A DNA stretch of 64,000 nucleotides from Prevotella sp. AGR2160 (GTDB taxonomy: Bacteria; Bacteroidota; Bacteroidia; Bacteroidales; Bacteroidaceae), in assembly GCF_000424185.1 (NCBI RefSeq), contig NZ_AUJK01000015.1, positions 1 through 64,000 on the forward strand. Reading direction: 5' to 3'. The position numbers and the translations under genes are program-made. This document shows positions 17,952 to 26,511 of the stretch, piece by piece. The notes below the pieces were generated by a model, which had not been told where the DNA came from, ran no database searches, and worked only from the letters and a program-made list of their open reading frames with translations. How positions within the stretch are numbered: the first letter of the stretch is position 1; each line of letters starts with the position of its first letter.

Positions 17952-19073
17952 CTACCGCTCGCAGAGCCGTCGCGCCATCTCGTTGAGCTGCAGGCACTGC
18001 CCGCGCTGAATCACACGCCGGTCGTTGTGATGCTCCCACGGAGCAAGCAGGAGCAGCTGCCCCCGCGAGCAGGCGTCGAAGCGAGCCCCTCCCGGCTTCG
18101 CCAGATCGGTGAAGCCGTTCTCCAATAGTACGATCTCCGCCGCCCCGGCCTCAAAAGCCGCCCGCATGATCGCCCGCTCACCAGGAGAGATAGCGGGAGA
18201 GATCAAGACGACACCCTCGGCACAGGCTGCCAGCGCCTTCCGCTTCTGTGCCTCTATCTGCTCTGCCGTAAGGCTCCGTGAGCACTGGACCTGAAACAGA
18301 GGCCGATCCAGGAGGAACCGGTTGCCAATGGCAGAGAAGGTCATCCCCGCCGCCTCCAGGTTCCGCTGAATGCGGAAAAGGTCGGGATGGCAACGCTTCA
18401 TGAGCAGCCGCCGGGGATTATCGGCGAGATAATGCCGCCAGATTCTCAGCTGGCCGCGATGCGTGAGGATCCTGTCGTTGAAGCCATGCTCAAAGAGCAG
18501 GCCGCCTTCATAGCGCAGGCGCTGCCCTTCGGGGCGACGCTGAGGGGCCAACGAGGCACCTTGCGCTTGCAAAGCGCAAGCACGCAACGGCAGGCCATGA
18601 AACGAGGCAGCCGAGCCACCCGACGGCGAGGCGGACGCTGACGCGCCGCCCTCAGTACCTGCTAGCGGCTCTACGAGCCGCCGGTACGCTTTGTTGCAGC
18701 CTTGCACGAAGCCACGGATAACCAAGCCCAATGGCTTCGGCATTTCTTCTTTGACAGAGAGGAGCAGATGGAGATGGTCAGGCATGAGTTGAAAGCCCTC
18801 TATGCTGACTTGAGGATAGAAAGACGGTAACCCCAGAATCTGTTCCTGCACCGCCTCCCCTAAGGGAGAAGGAGAAAGACGGGGATATTCTGGTTCTCCG
18901 TATTGGACAGCAGGATCTCCAATGACGTTTCCCAACAACGGTCGACGTCCTTTGACTACCAGTGTGATCATATACCATCCACGCTGCCGATAGTCACGAC
19001 TACTCCCCCGCCGCTTCATCGAACTGTCAATGGCATGGCGGGGAGAATGAGGGGTAATCGATTTCTCTTCCAT
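17952..19073 (-). CDS. REP-associated tyrosine transposase (RAYT) with C-terminal extension
   Basis: Y1/HUH single-strand nuclease related to IS200 TnpA. RGWYMITLVVKGRRPLLG opens the fold (about 31-48). The HUH pair is His100 and His102 in LMPDHLHLLLSVKE. The candidate catalytic tyrosine is Tyr215 in WRHYLADNPRR. Between about 137 and 188 sits a low-complexity insert (ASASASPSGGSAAS and RACALQAQG) part of which is encoded by a copy of the gene's own REP hairpin. After residue 225 there is a domain of about 145 residues (ALAACAEGVVLISPAISPGE, then AAEIVLLENGF) that looks Rossmann-like and is not part of a standard RAYT. Start 19073 fits a -7 box at 19094-19101. It is unlikely to mobilise itself; RAYTs are thought to act on REP hairpins. 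Confidence 0.8.
   Translation of the reverse strand: MEEKSITPHSPRHAIDSSMKRRGSSRDYRQRGWYMITLVVKGRRPLLGNVIGDPAVQYGEPEYPRLSPSPLGEAVQEQILGLPSFYPQVSIEGFQLMPDHLHLLLSVKEEMPKPLGLVIRGFVQGCNKAYRRLVEPLAGTEGGASASASPSGGSAASFHGLPLRACALQAQGASLAPQRRPEGQRLRYEGGLLFEHGFNDRILTHRGQLRIWRHYLADNPRRLLMKRCHPDLFRIQRNLEAAGMTFSAIGNRFLLDRPLFQVQCSRSLTAEQIEAQKRKALAACAEGVVLISPAISPGERAIMRAAFEAGAAEIVLLENGFTDLAKPGGARFDACSRGQLLLLAPWEHHNDRRVIQRGQCLQLNEMARRLCER
18559..18596 (-). repeat. RAYT-associated REP hairpin, copy 2 (inside the RAYT gene)
   Basis: The same unit in the sense of the gene. The perfect stem CTTGCGCTT/AAGCGCAAG is at 18560-18580 and the GGCCTGCCGTTG flank reaches 18596. It stays in frame and encodes LPLRACALQAQG. 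Confidence 0.8.
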
Positions 19074-19093
19074 AGGCTTAGGCTTTTACACCA

Positions 19094-19101
19094 CAAAGAT
19101 A
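19094..19101 (-). promoter_or_regulatory. -7 element of the RAYT gene
   Basis: TATCTTTG on the minus strand, 20 bp before the ATG at 19073. Confidence 0.6.
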
Positions 19102-19151
19102 AGGAAAAAATCAACACAGAAACCAAAATACGAATACTATTTCTAAGAAGA

Positions 19152-19559
19152 ATGGAAAAACAATTAGGAAAGATCATCCAACTGCAGAAGATTGCGGACC
19201 GACGGGGAAACCTGACCGTGGCCGAACAGCTCAAGGACGTGCCCTTTGAGATCAAACGAGCCTACTGGGTATACGACGTGCCCGGAGGGGAGAGCCGCGG
19301 CGGTCATGCCCATAAAGCCCTTTATCAGTTGCTCGTAGCTATGAGCGGCAGTTTCACCGTGACCCTTGATGACGGTACCACAAAACAACAATTCCTGCTC
19401 AACCACCCATGGGAAGGGCTGCTGATCACACCCGGTATCTGGCGTACACTCGACGACTTCTCTTCCGGTGCCGTCTGCCTCTGCTTGGCTTCCGAACTGT
19501 ACGAACCGGATGACTATATCTACGACTATCAGGAATTCTTAAAATATAAGCATGTTTGA
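19152..19559 (+). CDS. WxcM/FdtA-like cupin (sugar 3,4-ketoisomerase family)
   Basis: Cupin of 135 residues. The family converts dTDP-4-keto-6-deoxyglucose to the 3-keto isomer on the way to amino-sugars of surface glycans. GNLTVAEQLKDVPFEIKRAYW and VPGGESRGGHAHKALYQLLV (about 17-65) are the FdtA-type signature, with the conserved His pair in RGGHAHK. The ATG at 19152 gives the normal length. It overlaps the next gene by 8 bp. No dTDP-glucose enzymes are nearby, so the substrate must be supplied from elsewhere or differ. Confidence 0.85.
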   Translation: MEKQLGKIIQLQKIADRRGNLTVAEQLKDVPFEIKRAYWVYDVPGGESRGGHAHKALYQLLVAMSGSFTVTLDDGTTKQQFLLNHPWEGLLITPGIWRTLDDFSSGAVCLCLASELYEPDDYIYDYQEFLKYKHV

Positions 19560-20490
19560 AATCAAGCGATATACCCCTTCCGACAAACTCCTGTGGAACC
19601 AATTCCTCGAGAGAGCAAAGAACGGGACCTTCCTTTTTAACCGTAATTATATGGACTATCATGCCGACCGTTTCGAAGACCACAGCATGGTGATCCTTTA
19701 CCATGACCACGTCTTCGCCCTCCTCCCCGCAAACATCAAGGAGGATGTCCTCTATTCCCACCAGGGACTGACCTATGGCGGCCTCATCACCGACAAGCAT
19801 GCTACTATTGAAAAAATCATGGTTCTCTTTCAGGAACTCAACGATCATCTCCGACGGGAAGGCCTCCAACGCGTCGTCTATAAGGCCCTCCCGTGGATCT
19901 ACCACCGTATTCCCGCAGAGGAAGACCTCTATGCCCTGACGGAAGTCTGTCACGCCCGTCTCATCACGCGCGAGATATCCTCCACGATCTTCCTGCAGCA
20001 CCAACTGCCTTTTCAGGAGTCACGGAAGTCCGGACTCAGAAAGGCGAAGCGTGCCGGCCTGACGGTCAAGGAGAGTGACGACATCGATACCTTCTGGACC
20101 ATCCTCGACAATAATCTCTCCGCCCGGTACCACACGCATCCCGTACACTCCTGCGCAGAACTCAAGTTGCTGAAGAGCCGCTTCCCAAAACTCATCAGAC
20201 TCTTCATGACGTTCCGGCAGGACGAGGCGTTGGGAGGAACCCTCATCTACGACACGGGACAAGTGATCCACACCCAATATATCTCCGCCACACCGGAAGG
20301 AAAAGCCCTCGGCGCCCTCGATCTTCTCTTCGACCATATCCTTCACGAGGAATATAAGGACCGCGAAGTGTTCGACTTTGGAAAATCAACGGAGGATAAC
20401 GGCCTCTATCTCAACCAAAGTCTCATCTTCCAGAAAGAAGGCTTCGGAGGCCGTGGCGTTGTCTACGACACTTACGAATGGACGCTATGA
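19552..20490 (+). CDS. GNAT/FemAB-like acyltransferase
   Basis: Predicted cytoplasmic acyltransferase of 312 residues with two GNAT-like halves. The first holds NGTFLFNRNYMDYHADRFED and HSMVILYHDHVFALLPANI; the second runs from SGLRKAKRAGLTVKESDDID to FDFGKSTEDNGLYLNQSLIF, as in FemAB-related sugar N-acetyltransferases of Bacteroidota glycan clusters. Between an FdtA-like isomerase and a glycosyltransferase, it may acylate the amino group of a nucleotide-activated sugar. It overlaps both neighbours (8 bp upstream, 4 bp downstream). Confidence 0.75.
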   Translation: MFEIKRYTPSDKLLWNQFLERAKNGTFLFNRNYMDYHADRFEDHSMVILYHDHVFALLPANIKEDVLYSHQGLTYGGLITDKHATIEKIMVLFQELNDHLRREGLQRVVYKALPWIYHRIPAEEDLYALTEVCHARLITREISSTIFLQHQLPFQESRKSGLRKAKRAGLTVKESDDIDTFWTILDNNLSARYHTHPVHSCAELKLLKSRFPKLIRLFMTFRQDEALGGTLIYDTGQVIHTQYISATPEGKALGALDLLFDHILHEEYKDREVFDFGKSTEDNGLYLNQSLIFQKEGFGGRGVVYDTYEWTL

Positions 20491-21497
20491 CGAAATTCAC
20501 CATCCTTGTCGCCGTCTACAATGCGGAGAAATATCTGCGCACGTGCCTCGACTCCCTCATCCAACAGACCGTGAGGGAGATACAGATCGTATGCATCGAC
20601 GACGCTTCCACTGACCATTCCTTGGAGATACTACGTGAATATCAAAAGAGAGACCCACGAGTAGACGTGATTGCCCTCCCAAAGAATGGCGGACAGGCAA
20701 ATGCCCGCAATATAGGTTTGGCCACAGCCCGCGGGGAATATACCTGCTTCTGTGACAGTGATGACTGGCTGGCACCGGATGCGCTGGAACAGGCCTATCA
20801 GGTTTTCCAACGATATCCGCAGACCGACTGTGCCCTTTTCGATTGTATCTATCATTTCGCCGACGGCCACGAAGAGCCTTTCCCCATGCAAGCCTTCGAC
20901 GTCCTCACCGGTCAACAGGCTTTTCAGAAGACACTGCTCGGCTGGGAGATCCATGGCGTCTATGCCATCCGCACCACGCTCCACCACCGCTTCCCCTATG
21001 ATGAGAGTGCCCGTTTCTACAGTGATGACAACACAACGCGCTTTCATTATCTCTTCTCACGGGAAGTACGTTGTTGCCAAGGGAAATATTTCTACCGCCA
21101 ACATGCCAGTTCCGTCATCCATCAGATCTCTATCCGACAGTATGATCTGTTGACGGCACAGTGGAGTATGAAGCAGCAACTGTTAGCACTTCATCAACCC
21201 CAGGAGATTCTGGACCGTTTCGAGGAAGTGAGATGGCTGCGTGTCGTAGACCTCTACTATTTCTATTTCATGCACAGACGGGAGATGACAGCAGATGATA
21301 ATGCCTACGGACTGATGATGCTCAAAAAATATGAGCAGACGATAGAATGCCATCGTCTGCCCACCATTTATCGTTATAAACTCGGATATATTCCTTTCCG
21401 ACATTTCTCCCTCTTCCGTCTGGAGGAAGAAACCTACTTCCGACTCAGAGGACTATTTGGGAGAAACCCCAAGAGCAATGAGTTCTTTCATTGCTGA
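20487..21497 (+). CDS. Family 2 glycosyltransferase
   Basis: GT-A enzyme of 336 residues. FTILVAVYNAEKYLRTCLDS and QIVCIDDASTDHSLEIL bind the nucleotide, NGGQANARNIGLATARGEY is a conserved GT2 block, and CDSDDW holds the metal-binding DxD. The C-terminal 150 residues contain aromatic-rich helices (VVDLYYFYFMHRREMT) that may contact the membrane or acceptor. The ATG at 20487 shares an ATGA with the previous stop; a second in-frame ATG at 20478 is possible. It ends the surface-sugar trio. Confidence 0.9.
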   Translation: MTKFTILVAVYNAEKYLRTCLDSLIQQTVREIQIVCIDDASTDHSLEILREYQKRDPRVDVIALPKNGGQANARNIGLATARGEYTCFCDSDDWLAPDALEQAYQVFQRYPQTDCALFDCIYHFADGHEEPFPMQAFDVLTGQQAFQKTLLGWEIHGVYAIRTTLHHRFPYDESARFYSDDNTTRFHYLFSREVRCCQGKYFYRQHASSVIHQISIRQYDLLTAQWSMKQQLLALHQPQEILDRFEEVRWLRVVDLYYFYFMHRREMTADDNAYGLMMLKKYEQTIECHRLPTIYRYKLGYIPFRHFSLFRLEEETYFRLRGLFGRNPKSNEFFHC

Positions 21498-21517
21498 TTG
21501 ATTTTGTTCCGCCCCAT

Positions 21518-21550
21518 GCGGGTGTGTGGCCGCAATAGGACGACACCTAC
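21518..21550 (-). repeat. Family B hairpin, divergent copy
   Basis: On the minus strand TAGGTGTCGTCC, TATTGCGGCCAC, ACACCCGC, lying 5 bp after the LutC gene stop. It resembles 27254-27283 and 27954-27987 but has a weaker stem. Confidence 0.6.
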
Positions 21551-21555
21551 TATAT

Positions 21556-22137
21556 TCAGGCACCGATCAGAATGACGGTACAGCCACGGGCGGCCTGGGC
21601 GCCCATGACCAGAGCTTGCTCGATATCCGCCGTCTTGCTCGGACCACTGATGAAAGTACCGAAATTATATTCCGGATCCATCGTGATGCGGGCATAGGCC
21701 TCATGCATGTTGTTGACAATGCGCTTACGGTCGAGGAGGATCACGAGATATTCCGAGATAAAGCACACCGCCTTCTCCTTCATCGTCTGCGGAATCCATA
21801 CACAACCGTTCTCCGCCACACCAAGCTGGCCACGGACAATACCGACATCCGTACCGTTGAGATCCTGTGCCTCAGCGACAGTATCGGGATTACGGTCAGC
21901 CGTAATGCCCTCCACATTGGAAGCAAAGACTTTTGCGTCGGGATAAGCCTTGCGGATCAGGGCGTTGAGATCGTCAGCTGCCGTGGCCTCAACGATCTTC
22001 GTTCCTTCCCGTCCGCTCTCCTCGATGAACTGCTTCACGGGATCGGCATACGTCAGCGCGTCGATCTTCATATCGGGCATGTCAAACTGCACATGCGTGT
22101 TCTTACGCAATTTGGCAAAAAGTTCTTCTTTCTTCAC
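21556..22137 (-). CDS. lutC: LutC/YkgG-type LUD-domain protein
   Basis: 193-residue LUD-domain protein, one of the three parts of the Fe-S lactate dehydrogenase complex LutABC. GVAENGCVWIPQTMKEKAVC and GTFISGPSKTADIEQALVMG are typical; the latter is the C-terminal LUD motif that ends in GARG in many members and QAARG here. The start is GTG at 22137, 15 bp after the lutB stop. Other LUD proteins act in unrelated pathways, but the order with lutA and lutB makes this assignment firm. Confidence 0.88.
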   Translation of the reverse strand: MKKEELFAKLRKNTHVQFDMPDMKIDALTYADPVKQFIEESGREGTKIVEATAADDLNALIRKAYPDAKVFASNVEGITADRNPDTVAEAQDLNGTDVGIVRGQLGVAENGCVWIPQTMKEKAVCFISEYLVILLDRKRIVNNMHEAYARITMDPEYNFGTFISGPSKTADIEQALVMGAQAARGCTVILIGA

Positions 22138-22146
22138 GATTACATT

Positions 22147-22164
22147 TATTTTTTACTTTTTTAC
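22147..22164 (-). repeat. AAGTAAAA-type repeat at the lutB stop
   Basis: Short run of AAGTAAAA type on the minus strand. The lutB stop codon (TAA) and its last codons lie within it. Confidence 0.55.
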
Positions 22165-23529
22165 CTTTCCTTCTTTCCACAGCTCATGGAAACACTTGTG
22201 GGCGAAGACCGGTTTGCTGTGACCAAGTCCCCAAGGATTAAGATTACTGTAGTGCGTCATCGCCTCCGGCACGAGATTGGCCAGCGGAGCCAGATGGAGC
22301 ATGGAAGTATACAACTTCGGATGGTCGAAGAGCAGTTCCATGCCTTCCGACATCACCTTCTTCAGCTTGTCGGCCTTGCCGACACGCTCCAGCGTCTGAC
22401 GCCATACATACACCTGAGAGCCGGGAGCGACCATCGCCGGACAGACATTATCACAGGAGAGACAGAGCGAGCAGGCACTGACATTATCACTGTATTTGCG
22501 CGGATCTGCCAGCATACCGAGGTTGATTCCGATAGGACCGGGAATGAAATAGGTGTAACTATAACCTCCGGAGCGACGGTAAACGGGACAGGTATTCATG
22601 CAGGCACCACAACGGATACATTTCAATGTCTGCCAGTGGTCCTCATCAGCAAGGGTGTTGCTGCGGCCGTTGTCGACGAGGATGACATGCATCTCACCGC
22701 CCGGACGGGCCTGACGGAAATGGGACGTGAAGCCCGTTGTCGGCTGTCCCGTGGCACTGCGAACGAGCAGACGCTGGAAAACAGCCAGCGAGGCATAGTC
22801 AGGAATGATTTTCTCTATACCCATAGCGACAAGGTGCAACTTCGGCATAGAAGTCGTCATATCGGCATTGCCCTCATTCGTACAGACGACGATGTCTCCT
22901 GTCTTCGCAACGCCAAAGTTACAACCCGTCATACCGGCACCAGCCTCCATAAACTCCTGACGGAGACTCTTGCGGGCACAGTAAGTAAGATAGGTAGGAT
23001 CCTGGTTTCCCTTCTCCTTGGAGATACCTTTCTCTTCAAAGCAGGCAGCAATCTCTTCACGCTTCAGATGGCTTGCCGGGACAACGATATGACTCGGTTT
23101 CTTATGCAAGAGCTGCAGGATCCGCTCACCGAGGTCCGTCTCCACGACATCAATGCCATGACTGATGAGGAAAGGATTCATCTCACACTCCTCCGTGAGC
23201 ATGGATTTCGACTTCACCATCTTCTTCACGCCATGATTCTGGAGAATCTTCAGGACAATATCATTGAACTCCGCAGCATCCTTCGCCCAATGGACGATGA
23301 CGCCACGACTCTCCAACTGACGGGAGAACATATCGAGATAATCGGCGAGATGCGTCAGTGTATGCTTCTTGATGGCACTGGCATGTTCGCGCAAGCTCTC
23401 CCACTCCGGGAGCATATGCATCATCGCGTCACGCTTCTGACGAAGGGCCCAGAAGGTCTCGTCATGCCATGCTGTCTTCTGGCGGTCTTTACAGAAGGTG
23501 GCCGCTGCCTTACTATGTAATGTGCTCAT
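22153..23529 (-). CDS. lutB: LutB-type iron-sulfur protein
   Basis: 458-residue subunit with an N-terminal LUD domain (about 60-290) and a ferredoxin-like C-terminal part. Two 4Fe-4S motifs are seen: CIRCGACMNTCPVYR (about 308-322) and CSLCLSCDNVCP (about 355-366). This matches LutB/YkgF, which carries electrons in oxidation of L-lactate to pyruvate. It overlaps lutA by 4 bp (ATGA). The electron acceptor is presumably quinone; no partner gene is adjacent. Confidence 0.92.
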   Translation of the reverse strand: MSTLHSKAAATFCKDRQKTAWHDETFWALRQKRDAMMHMLPEWESLREHASAIKKHTLTHLADYLDMFSRQLESRGVIVHWAKDAAEFNDIVLKILQNHGVKKMVKSKSMLTEECEMNPFLISHGIDVVETDLGERILQLLHKKPSHIVVPASHLKREEIAACFEEKGISKEKGNQDPTYLTYCARKSLRQEFMEAGAGMTGCNFGVAKTGDIVVCTNEGNADMTTSMPKLHLVAMGIEKIIPDYASLAVFQRLLVRSATGQPTTGFTSHFRQARPGGEMHVILVDNGRSNTLADEDHWQTLKCIRCGACMNTCPVYRRSGGYSYTYFIPGPIGINLGMLADPRKYSDNVSACSLCLSCDNVCPAMVAPGSQVYVWRQTLERVGKADKLKKVMSEGMELLFDHPKLYTSMLHLAPLANLVPEAMTHYSNLNPWGLGHSKPVFAHKCFHELWKEGKVKK

Positions 23530-24266
23530 AGACCTGCTGCTAAGATTTGTGCGACATGAATGAATTTGATCGGTTTCTTCTCACGACGGGCGATACCCTC
23601 CATGTGCATCAGACAGGAAGAGTCAGCCCCCGTGACATACTCTGCTCCCGTAGCCATATGGCGCGCGATCTTGTTCTCACCCATACGCGTGGAGACGGCG
23701 GGCTCCTCGACGGAAAACATGCCGCCGAAGCCACAGCACTCGTCCTTACGTTCCGGCTCCTTGACGGTGATGCCCTCCACCAGATTCAACAAATCCACAA
23801 TCTTGTTGAACGGCACGATGCCACGCTCTGACGGCGCAGAGAGTCCCAACTCACGGACACCATGACAACTGTTGTGGACACTCACCACATGGGGAAATTT
23901 CCCGGGGACATGATCCACTTTCAGCACATCATGGAGGAACTCCACAATATCCGTCGTCTTCTTCGGCGCGATACACTCGTGATGCTCACGCTTCATGATC
24001 GACGGATAATAAAAACGGATATAGGAGGCACACGATGCTGACGGTGCCACCACATAGTCGAAATCCTTAAACAGCTCATCATAAGAGTTGATGAGATGCT
24101 TCGACATCCGCTCGAAACCGGCATTGGCCATCGGCTGGCCACAGCAAGTCTGACGCTCAGGATAGGTGACATCGAGCCCGTAGTATTTCAGGAGTTTATA
24201 CGTTGCCACCGCTACCTCAGGGTAAAGGGCGTCAACGTAACAGGGGACAAACAGACCGATCTTCAT
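23526..24266 (-). CDS. lutA: LutA-type (Fe-S)-binding subunit
   Basis: 246-residue protein with two CCG domains. The cysteine-rich motifs TCCGQPMANAGF (about 40-51) and CCGFGGMFSVEEPAVSTRM (about 177-195) bind an unusual iron-sulfur cluster, as in LutA/YkgE and heterodisulfide reductase HdrB. It is the first gene of lutABC, with a -7 box upstream. Confidence 0.92.
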   Translation of the reverse strand: MKIGLFVPCYVDALYPEVAVATYKLLKYYGLDVTYPERQTCCGQPMANAGFERMSKHLINSYDELFKDFDYVVAPSASCASYIRFYYPSIMKREHHECIAPKKTTDIVEFLHDVLKVDHVPGKFPHVVSVHNSCHGVRELGLSAPSERGIVPFNKIVDLLNLVEGITVKEPERKDECCGFGGMFSVEEPAVSTRMGENKIARHMATGAEYVTGADSSCLMHMEGIARREKKPIKFIHVAQILAAGL

Positions 24267-24294
24267 TTTTTGTATATATTCTTTTTTGAATCTA

Positions 24295-24302
24295 CAAAAT
24301 TA
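24295..24302 (-). promoter_or_regulatory. -7 element of lutABC
   Basis: TAATTTTG on the minus strand, 28 bp before the lutA ATG. No clear operator repeat is seen. Confidence 0.55.
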
Positions 24303-24356
24303 AGAAAATATTTTAGAAGACCATCATGAGAAGTAAAAATTTTCAATTTTTTTTTG

Positions 24357-24364
24357 TACTTTTG
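24357..24364 (+). promoter_or_regulatory. -7 element of topB
   Basis: TACTTTTG, 22 bp before the ATG at 24387. It excludes the upstream in-frame ATG at 24354. Confidence 0.65.
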
Positions 24365-24386
24365 CCTACTGAAAGAAAAAATTAGT

Positions 24387-26435
24387 ATGATCGTTTGTAT
24401 AGCAGAGAAACCCAGTGTGGCCAAGGACATCGCCAAGATCCTCGGAGCCAACACCGCCCACGAGGGATATATGGAGGGCAACGGCTATCAGGTGACCTGG
24501 ACCTTCGGACATCTGTGCGAGCTCAAGGAGCCTGATGACTACAGTCCGCTATGGAAGCGGTGGAGCCTCAGCGCCCTGCCGATGATCCCGCAACGCTTCG
24601 GCATCAAACTCATCCCCGACGACGGCATCAAGCGCCAGTTTTCCATCATCGAGAAACTATACAGTAAGGCTGACGAGATCGTCAACTGCGGTGATGCTGG
24701 ACAGGAAGGTGAGCTCATCCAGCGCTGGGTGATGCTCAAAGCCCATGTCCACTGTCCCGTGAAACGGCTGTGGATCTCTTCCATGACCGACGAGGCAATC
24801 CGTGAGGGCTTCCAGACGCTGAAAGACGAGAAAAACTATCAGAGTCTTTATCTCGCCGGTCTCAGCCGTGCCATCGGCGACTGGATCCTCGGCATGAACG
24901 CCACGCGTCTCTACACCCTCAAATACGGTCAGAACAAACAGGTGCTCTCCATCGGACGTGTACAGACGCCGACGCTGGCCCTCATCGTCAACCGTCAGAA
25001 AGAGATTGACAACTTCAAGCCCGAGCCTTACTGGGTCCTCGCCACCATCTACCGCGGCGTTCAGTTCACGGCCACGAGTGGTAAATTCACGAGTAAGGAA
25101 GAGGGCGAGGCAGCGTTCAAGACCATTGAGGGCAAGCCGTTCACGGTGACGAAGGTAGAGAAGAAAAAGGGTACGGAAGCTCCGCCCCATCTCTATGATC
25201 TCACATCGCTGCAGGTGGAATGTAACAAGAAGTTCGGTTATAGTGCCGAGCTCACGCTGAATACCGTGCAGAGTCTTTATGAGAAGAAGGTGACGACCTA
25301 TCCGCGTGTCGACACCCAGTATCTCAGTGATGATATCTATCCCAAATGTCCGCAGATCCTCAATGGCCTCTCACAGAGTAAGATCAACTCCCAACAGGTC
25401 TATCTCGAACCCATCAAGACGTTGACATCGCTGAATCCAAAGTTGCCGAAGAGCAAGAAGGTCTTCGACACCTCGAAGGTCACCGATCACCACGCCATCA
25501 TCCCCACAGGACAGCCGGCACACGGACTGACGGACATCGAACAGCATGTCTACGACCTCATCGCACGCCGCTTTATCTGTGTCTTCTATCCCGACTGTAA
25601 GTATGCCACGACGACGGTCCTCGGAGAAGTCGTCGGCAATCCTGATGAGAAAGGGAAGGAGAAGAAGGTGGAGTTCAAGGTCAGCGGAAAGGAGATTCTC
25701 GATCCCGGCTGGCGCGTGATCTATCAGAAAGACACGAAGGCGGAGGATTCCTCCGACAATGACGAGAATAAGAAAGGCGATGAGGAGAGCACGCTGCCCG
25801 CTTTTGTCAAAGGCGAGAGCGGTCCCCATAAGCCTACGCTGACGGAGAAGATGACGACGCCACCGAAATACTATACTGAGGCCACGCTCCTGCGTGCCAT
25901 GGAGACCGCCGGTAAGTTTGTCGAGGACGAGGAGCTCCGTGCCGCGTTGAAACAGAATGGTATCGGACGACCGTCCTCGCGTGCGGGCATCATCGAGACG
26001 CTCTTCAAACGCCATTATATCCGCCGGCAGCGCAAGAACCTCATGGCGACACCTACGGGTATCGAACTTATCGACACCATTCATGAGGAACTGTTGAAGA
26101 GTTGTGAACTGACCGGTATCTGGGAGAAAAAGCTCCGGGATATCGAGGCGAAGAAATATGATCCTGCTGACTTTATCAACGGACTGAAGGATCAGATCAA
26201 TAAGATCGTCAATGATGTCCTCGCCGACAACAGCAAGCGTTCCATCGTCATCACGAAGAGTGACAGCAAGCCCACGAAGAAAGAGCTCGAACATCCCTCC
26301 GACGACCTCGTCGGCAAGCTCTGTCCGAAATGTGGCCGTGGTGTCATCATCAAGGGACATACCGCTTACGGCTGCAGCAACTGGAAGAATGGCTGTGACT
26401 TCCGCATCGACTTCCCACAGAAACAGAAAGAATAA
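24387..26435 (+). CDS. topB: DNA topoisomerase III (type IA)
   Basis: Type IA topoisomerase of 682 residues that relaxes or decatenates DNA by cutting one strand. The Toprim domain starts IAEKPSVAKDIAKILG with catalytic Glu7, and its acidic cluster is CGDAGQEGE (about 101-109). The active-site tyrosine is Tyr305 in TTYPRVDTQYL. An acidic linker (DSSDNDENKKGDEES, about 455-470) is unusual. A zinc-ribbon ends the protein (LCPKCGRGVIIKGHTAYGCS). TopB-like copies are also common on conjugative elements, but nothing mobile is seen next to this one. Confidence 0.95.
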   Translation: MIVCIAEKPSVAKDIAKILGANTAHEGYMEGNGYQVTWTFGHLCELKEPDDYSPLWKRWSLSALPMIPQRFGIKLIPDDGIKRQFSIIEKLYSKADEIVNCGDAGQEGELIQRWVMLKAHVHCPVKRLWISSMTDEAIREGFQTLKDEKNYQSLYLAGLSRAIGDWILGMNATRLYTLKYGQNKQVLSIGRVQTPTLALIVNRQKEIDNFKPEPYWVLATIYRGVQFTATSGKFTSKEEGEAAFKTIEGKPFTVTKVEKKKGTEAPPHLYDLTSLQVECNKKFGYSAELTLNTVQSLYEKKVTTYPRVDTQYLSDDIYPKCPQILNGLSQSKINSQQVYLEPIKTLTSLNPKLPKSKKVFDTSKVTDHHAIIPTGQPAHGLTDIEQHVYDLIARRFICVFYPDCKYATTTVLGEVVGNPDEKGKEKKVEFKVSGKEILDPGWRVIYQKDTKAEDSSDNDENKKGDEESTLPAFVKGESGPHKPTLTEKMTTPPKYYTEATLLRAMETAGKFVEDEELRAALKQNGIGRPSSRAGIIETLFKRHYIRRQRKNLMATPTGIELIDTIHEELLKSCELTGIWEKKLRDIEAKKYDPADFINGLKDQINKIVNDVLADNSKRSIVITKSDSKPTKKELEHPSDDLVGKLCPKCGRGVIIKGHTAYGCSNWKNGCDFRIDFPQKQKE

Positions 26436-26465
26436 ATGGATAATCCTATAGCGTTCTATCGTGAG

Positions 26466-26507
26466 CTATTGTGAGCTATAAAAACTAGAAAAACTATAAA
26501 AACTAAG
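26466..26507 (+). repeat. Short tandem repeats before fabG
   Basis: GTGAGCTATT-type units are followed by CTATAAAAACTAGAAAAA-type units in the 76-bp gap between topB and fabG. No -7 box is evident, so fabG may be read through from topB. Confidence 0.55.
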
Positions 26508-26511
26508 AAAT

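Noticed and set aside
17952..19073. RAYT thought to be inactive because the usual WQxxYYDH stretch reads LLFEHGFNDR
   Set aside because: In many RAYTs that position is Phe (WQxGFHDH) and the catalytic tyrosine lies in the later xYxxxNP motif, which is present here (HYLADNP).
21526..23520. A 664-codon open frame on the plus strand through lutC and lutB
   Set aside because: It is antisense to two firmly identified genes, rich in His, Arg and Leu as expected from reversed GC-rich coding sequence, and has no promoter or family motif.
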